From contig NC_080699.1 in the NCBI RefSeq assembly GCF_030445035.2, forward strand, positions 2,728,001-2,792,000: 64,000 nt of DNA, written 5' to 3'. A program made the translations under genes and the position numbers. This document shows positions 59,451 to 64,000 of the stretch, in pieces; position 1 is the stretch's first letter; each line of letters starts with the position of its first letter. The notes beneath the pieces are model-generated. The model was not told the origin of the DNA. It saw only the letters and a program-made list of their open reading frames with translations, and made no database searches. Source of the stretch: Dasypus novemcinctus. Lineage: Eukaryota; Chordata; Mammalia; Cingulata; Dasypodidae.

Positions 59451-62400
59451 AACATGTTTACTCAGTTAAAAATGTTGGGATTAAGATAATTTTCTAGCTA
59501 TAGGTAATACATAAAACTGAAACAAACCCTCATACCAACACTAACACAAACCTCATACCAATACAGTTTTTCATTAAGTAACTTCTTTCCCCAAAAAAAT
59601 GTTTATTAAAAAAAAAACTTCGTTTTTAGATATATTTGTTGCCTTAATGAATGTGTCCTATATGAATAAGGTAAATTAAACTTTTACTGTCAGCCAATTA
59701 TTAAATTTTTGTTTATAAAGTCTTCAAGGGTTTCTACAATAAAAAACACTCTGTGAAATGAATAGTTCTCTTTCAGAACGTTGGTCCTGAGGAAACAGGC
59801 TAACACAGAAGACACTCAAAATATTTCACTTAACCGTTAGGTTTACCTGTTCTGAAGTCTGACATCCACACCCAAGGGGTAACCTGAACTCCCACCCGTG
59901 TAACGAGCACCCAGACGCGAAACAGAGTTTTGCCTGCCCTTGAGAAACCCTCCGCACCCTCCGTCCCGTTCCCAGCCCTCCCGTCGCCAGGTGTAACAGC
60001 TCCCCGGCCTCCAGCAGCACAGCTAGCTCAGCCTGTGGTCGTCCTTTGTGGAGAAGGCGCGCACCGTGCCTGACCCACGTGGCAGCAGGGCTAACGCGCT
60101 CTGAGGACACCCGCGAGCCCGGGCTGGGAGGAGGCCGGCTTGCGTATTGTGGCTGTTAGAAACACTGATCGTTTTCTAGGAAGTCTGACTGCAGGTCAGC
60201 CTCTTCCACATAAAATGTGATCGCCCACTCTTTTGGAAAAAAAATTAACATGAGACTATTTTAAAGGTAAGTTTGGGTTTGCTGATGGATGTAAGTGTAA
60301 GTAGAGGCCGAGAGGTTGGAAATTAGAAACGGAAACAAGGAAGCTATAATGTTTAATATTTTCAAAGGATACTTTTTTCCACATAGTAAATACAGTTAAA
60401 ACGAGGATTTTGAAATGTCTTTTCCCCGTTCTTGTCCCAAGTTAAAAATTCTTTGCAGGGATATTCCTCTTGTTCTGTGGAAATACAGATTACAATGTGA
60501 CAGAAATACAAATCACATTATTCTCGGATTGCATTTTACCCAAACAGCCATAGGAGTCTTTCTCCAAACCATCTACTTTGAGAGCAGCAATGGAAATGCT
60601 CAGTGTCTGCCCTTCTAGTGGATTCCCCAAGGAAGCCCTGGTGGCCACGGCCTCTCTTCTGTTGTCTTGTCCTCAGAGCGGGAGGGACAGGCGAGGGCAC
60701 TGCTGACCTGTCTCTTCCTGCAGATCTCACCTGACGATGGTGTTGTCCCGGGAAAGCCACCGAGCGTGAACAAGCCACGGCCTCACACCGGGTCTCTCCG
60801 AACGATCTGAGAAGAGGAAGCGTTTCCCAAGACCACGAGCGGAAAGCTGAGCATGCTCTCGTCGGCTTCTGGGCTCTTAAGAAGGGCGCAAGGCGGCTGA
60901 AAGGGCACCCCCAGCGCAGCGTCACGAGGAGCTGCATCAGAGCAGGCCACGGCGACCGTCAGGGCACGGCCTTCACGCATTTCCGGCGAGGTAATCTTGA
61001 AACAGCTACTGAGCATCACCCATGTGTTCCTGCGCAGCATGGCTTCGGGGAAAAGGCACGACTGTCAGAGCGCAGGTTAAAACTAGAGCGCTGGCACCGA
61101 GCTCAAGGCCTCGGAACCCACCAGCGGGTGAGGCCCAGAGACCACCGCCTGCGTCGGCAGGAAGCGGGTCCCGCTGCTGCTCGGGGAGCGTGGGGGTGGT
61201 GGGAGCAACGTTTGGAGCCCTTTTGATGCGTCTTTTACAGTCAGTGAAGTAATGCAATGCAGGTGCAGTGACACCTAATTTGGTCAACACAGTGATGCTG
61301 ACAGGCATAACGAGGACGATTAGAAGAAATCCCTGAACACATTTTTGGACATTAAAGAAACTAACAAGAGTGTAAAAAATTGCCAGAGATAGACGAAATG
61401 ATAAGACCAGTGATGACTGTTCTCGTAGCAATCAGGAAGACGTCGCGTGAATGGCAGCTGATCCTCTTGGAAGGCGCAGCGCAGTTTCTGAGCTGATAAA
61501 CGTGAGGTTATCAGTGTGAACTGAGGGATCCTGTCTATCCAAAGACGTAATTGGAAACAGCTAAACACTGTCACCAAATTTCCTAAAGCAGAAGATGATG
61601 AACTGCAAGGCAGCAGGAAGCATCTGATTTGTAAATTGTTAGCTGTGTCTTGCTGGTCAACAGCGGCTAACAAACTAAGGCAGGGAAGTACAATAAAATG
61701 CGCATTGTTCACATGGTAATAGGATGTGACTGCGAGTTGCTTTTTGAGGCATTTCTCTAGTCTCTCATTTATCTATGGAGGAGCCAGCTCCACAGAGAAG
61801 TTGAAGGATGGAGAACAAAGGAAAAACCTTGGCAAGGGAAGGAGAAAGCTGGGAAGAAGTCTGTCTTTTGTGCCTCCATCTCCAGAAACAGAGCAATAGC
61901 CAAGCCAAGGGGTTCTGTTCTTCTTGGCCTGATTTTTTGTTTTTGTTTGTTTTCCTGCATGGGCATATTATGCGTTGCCACTTGCCTCGACACTACTGCC
62001 TTTTCCCATCAGATCTCAGGTTTCTTAAGAAGTCTGCGTGGCCTGGGAAAGCTGAAAGTAATTGGAGGTTGTTTCCGTCCTCCCAGCTGCCTTGCTGCTT
62101 TAACATCTGTCTTTCCTTCTCATCTAAACCCACAGACTTCACAAAAGTCTGAGGGTCCAAGGCCCCTCACCCCAGTGTCCTACCCAAAGATATAGGAGGC
62201 TACAACAAAAATGCTTCTCTCCCACTAATTATACTTTCAATTAAGCATTCTTTCTTTCCAAGAAGCTAATCTCAGATAAGTGAGGAGAAATGTTATCATT
62301 AAACAAATCCACTGTTAACCACAAAGTCTCAATTTTATACATCTACAAGCAGCAACACAAAATGGAGAATTTCAGCTAGGTTTCAAAACACAAACATATA

Positions 62401-62539
62401 CACATTTTACAGAGGCAAAGATGCACTCATTATTTTACTTTCTCCTAGCATTATTTCACAAATTTCATAAATATGATTTTAGTGATTATATTATATCCTG
62501 TCACAAAAGGATGGTACATTAAATTATTACCCTAATATT

Positions 62540-62750
62540 TTATTTGGATTATTTTCAAAATTTTGGTATTATAAATAATGCTTTAATGAATTTCTTAATT
62601 ATGTCATTTGCTTTTATTGAATTATTTTGGCTAGGATAAATTTATAGGCACTGAATATGTGTAGCTTTGTAAATTTGGCTATATATAGCTATCTAATATG
62701 CCCCAAAAGGTAAGTGACGCCCTTACTCCACTTCACACAGCTCTTAGAGA
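62540..62750. mobile_element. L1-like 3' fragment in CCDC82 intron
   Basis: TTTTGGTATTATAAATAATG, TTTTGGCTAGGATAAATTTA and ATGCCCCAAAAGG follow the order of the same ancient L1 3' family as the copy at 14230. It is strongly diverged. Confidence 0.4.
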
Positions 62751-63076
62751 ACTAGAAATGGTTCTCTAACTCCACTTCCTTATCAGGACAGGCCACGGCT
62801 AGCCAAGTGGGGTGAACACACATGTAACGATATTTTTGGTCTACACAACAGAACATGGTCCTTAAGTATTAAACCACTTTTTTCGGATGTTACATGTCTC
62901 ATCGCATTAAAAAGCCACAGGCCAGTTTTTAAACAATAGTGAAATCTGCACATAACTGTGTTGAAAACCAATATGTTTTTACAGAAACTTGCCAAAAAAA
63001 CCATTAAAGACTTATTTTGAATTCATTCTTCCCACAAAAACCTTCTAAGTGATTGCTGGGACCCAGACTACCCCGG

Positions 63077-63174
63077 GGATCTGCTCAATCACTGAACCTC
63101 AGAAATGAGGGGTCCCACTGCCCAGATCATCTGGACAATCACGCTACCTCAGTACTGAGGGTCCCATTACCCAG
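63077..63174. repeat. 49-bp diverged tandem duplication
   Basis: The two halves (63077-63125 and 63126-63174) share CAATCAC, ACCTCAG, TGAGGG, GTCCCA and CCCAG at matching positions. It lies in the penultimate intron of CCDC82. Confidence 0.75.
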
Positions 63175-63940
63175 TTTAGAAGAATTCAGATAAAGAAGAG
63201 ATTTCACCCTGGTAATTGGCTGCAAGGATTTAAGACAACTTAGGAGCTCCATCTCTACTCTCCACGGATATGCGGACTCACCAGAGCTCTCAGTATTTTG
63301 CACTATAAGTGCAACCCTTTTATAAAGTAAGATTAAAAAATAAATACAAGTAATCTGCACCTGCACTTTTTGTCCCTTCACAATGCACTGCTCTGCTCTT
63401 GCCTATTAAATATTTCTTCTTTAGCATTACCTATTCGTTCAAAACCCGCAGTTCTAAGTGTGTGCTGACCACTCCAGACTCCGACACATTCTAATACAAC
63501 CTAGGGCCAGGCACGGTGTTTTCAGGCCCTGCACGTCAGGATGTTCAGGCATCGTCAACCATTTGCTCGTGGGTTGTCAGTTTGGTGGATTATCTGCCAT
63601 AAAATTCGGTACCTGGATCAAATTCCCTTTTGGTGTCACAGGACACTGCTGCCCCACCCCGCCGCAGTGACCGCCTTCCTCCTCCCTTATCCGTGTATCA
63701 TCCTTTCTCCCGCCCGGAAGTGAGGAACGCTGAGAAGGTGCCCCTGTTTTATTATCTGACTGGGTCAGGAAAAGAATCTGCTGCTTCAGACGTATTTTCC
63801 ACATTCCAAAATTGTGCCACCTTTCATTGTACTCTTCCTTTCTCCCAGGGTTAATATCTCCATTTGTGGGCCTTTTGTGTAAGCTGATGTACTGAAAACT
63901 TCTAAATTCTGAAAACTAAAGTTATAAGGGGGAAAAATAC

Positions 63941-64000
63941 CTGTTTATCATGTGACATAAAATCATCTGTTTCCATAGTCCTGTTGTTGTACAACTTTCC
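63941..64000 (-). CDS. CCDC82: CCDC82, internal coding exon (truncated by window end)
   Basis: The last 60 bases of the window, read on the minus strand, encode GKLYNNRTMETDDFMSHDKQ and end at a CAG|GTATTT donor in phase 0, joining the VFIIGR exon in frame. The acceptor and the rest of the exon lie beyond the window. It belongs to the start of the DUF4211 region. Confidence 0.87.

Larger units (their letters stand above)
58894..63940 (-). other. CCDC82: CCDC82 penultimate intron
   Basis: The intron is bounded by GTATTT and CAATTTAG. It holds an L2-derived stretch (59060-59450), mostly AT-rich unique sequence, a GC-rich patch at 59880-60130, an L1-like 3' fragment (62540-62750) and a degenerate 49-bp tandem duplication (63077-63174). 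The overlapping minus-strand frames at 61006-61712 match nothing I know. Confidence 0.8.

Noticed and set aside
60415..60618. 67-codon plus-strand frame preceded by an acceptor-like TTCTTTGCAGG
   Set aside because: It lies on the strand opposite to CCDC82, has no convincing donor and matches no family; chance splice-like motif in AT-rich sequence.

Overview
This is 64 kb of a mammalian nuclear genome, almost certainly from an armadillo (Xenarthra). The lineage call rests on several DAS-type tRNA-derived SINEs. Their heads begin GGGAAGCGGAYNTGGCYCA, followed by a GGTTCAANCC B box, a characteristic body and an A-rich tail. They lie among old pan-mammalian MIR, L2 and L1 debris. Gene density is low, exons are short with spliceosomal boundaries, and only one CpG island is clearly promoter-type. 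There are no bacterial-type operons, CRISPR arrays or intact viral genes.

Two protein-coding genes are supported, both on the minus strand. (1) MAML2, a Notch co-activator. Its first coding exon is at 48206-48667 (154 codons, strong Kozak ATG, canonical GTAAGG donor). It sits in a CpG island of about 1.8 kb that also carries the presumed 5' leader and promoter. Everything from 48205 down to position 1 is the start of the very long MAML2 intron 1. (2) CCDC82. Its three C-terminal coding exons are at 64000-63941 (cut by the window end), 58893-58708 and 53345-53280. All join in phase 0, and a short 3' UTR with an AATAAA signal ends near 53091. CCDC82 lies upstream of MAML2 in tail-to-head order, with about 4 kb between its poly(A) site and the MAML2 CpG island.

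Intron 1 alternates between AT-rich stretches (1-1400, 4000-10800, 13200-15000, 16200-17300, 19000-22000, 30700-35000) and unusually GC/CpG-rich blocks (10.9-12.4, 12.8-13.2, 15.1-15.6, 17.3-18.9, 26.5-26.9, 28.6-29.5, 39.0-43.6 kb). The GC-rich blocks contain many long open frames on both strands. I read these as stop-poor noise, not genes. Landmarks are a direct 350-bp duplication (5081-5433 and 7107-7459), a nine-copy 35/41-bp GC-rich minisatellite (43115-43482), an (AC)15 and a GATA-rich microsatellite, short tandem duplications, a 5'-truncated L1-like insertion with target-site duplication, and DAS SINEs in head-only, dimeric and full-length forms.

The two genes are neighbours, not an operon. 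MAML2 makes a nuclear co-activator of the Notch/RBPJ complex; CCDC82 makes a poorly characterised DUF4211 protein. I found no convincing undescribed system. The most interesting points are regulatory or evolutionary: the position equivalent to human mir-1260b, antisense to MAML2 exon 1, whose seed is not preserved here; two short upstream ORFs in the likely MAML2 leader; and the local duplications.
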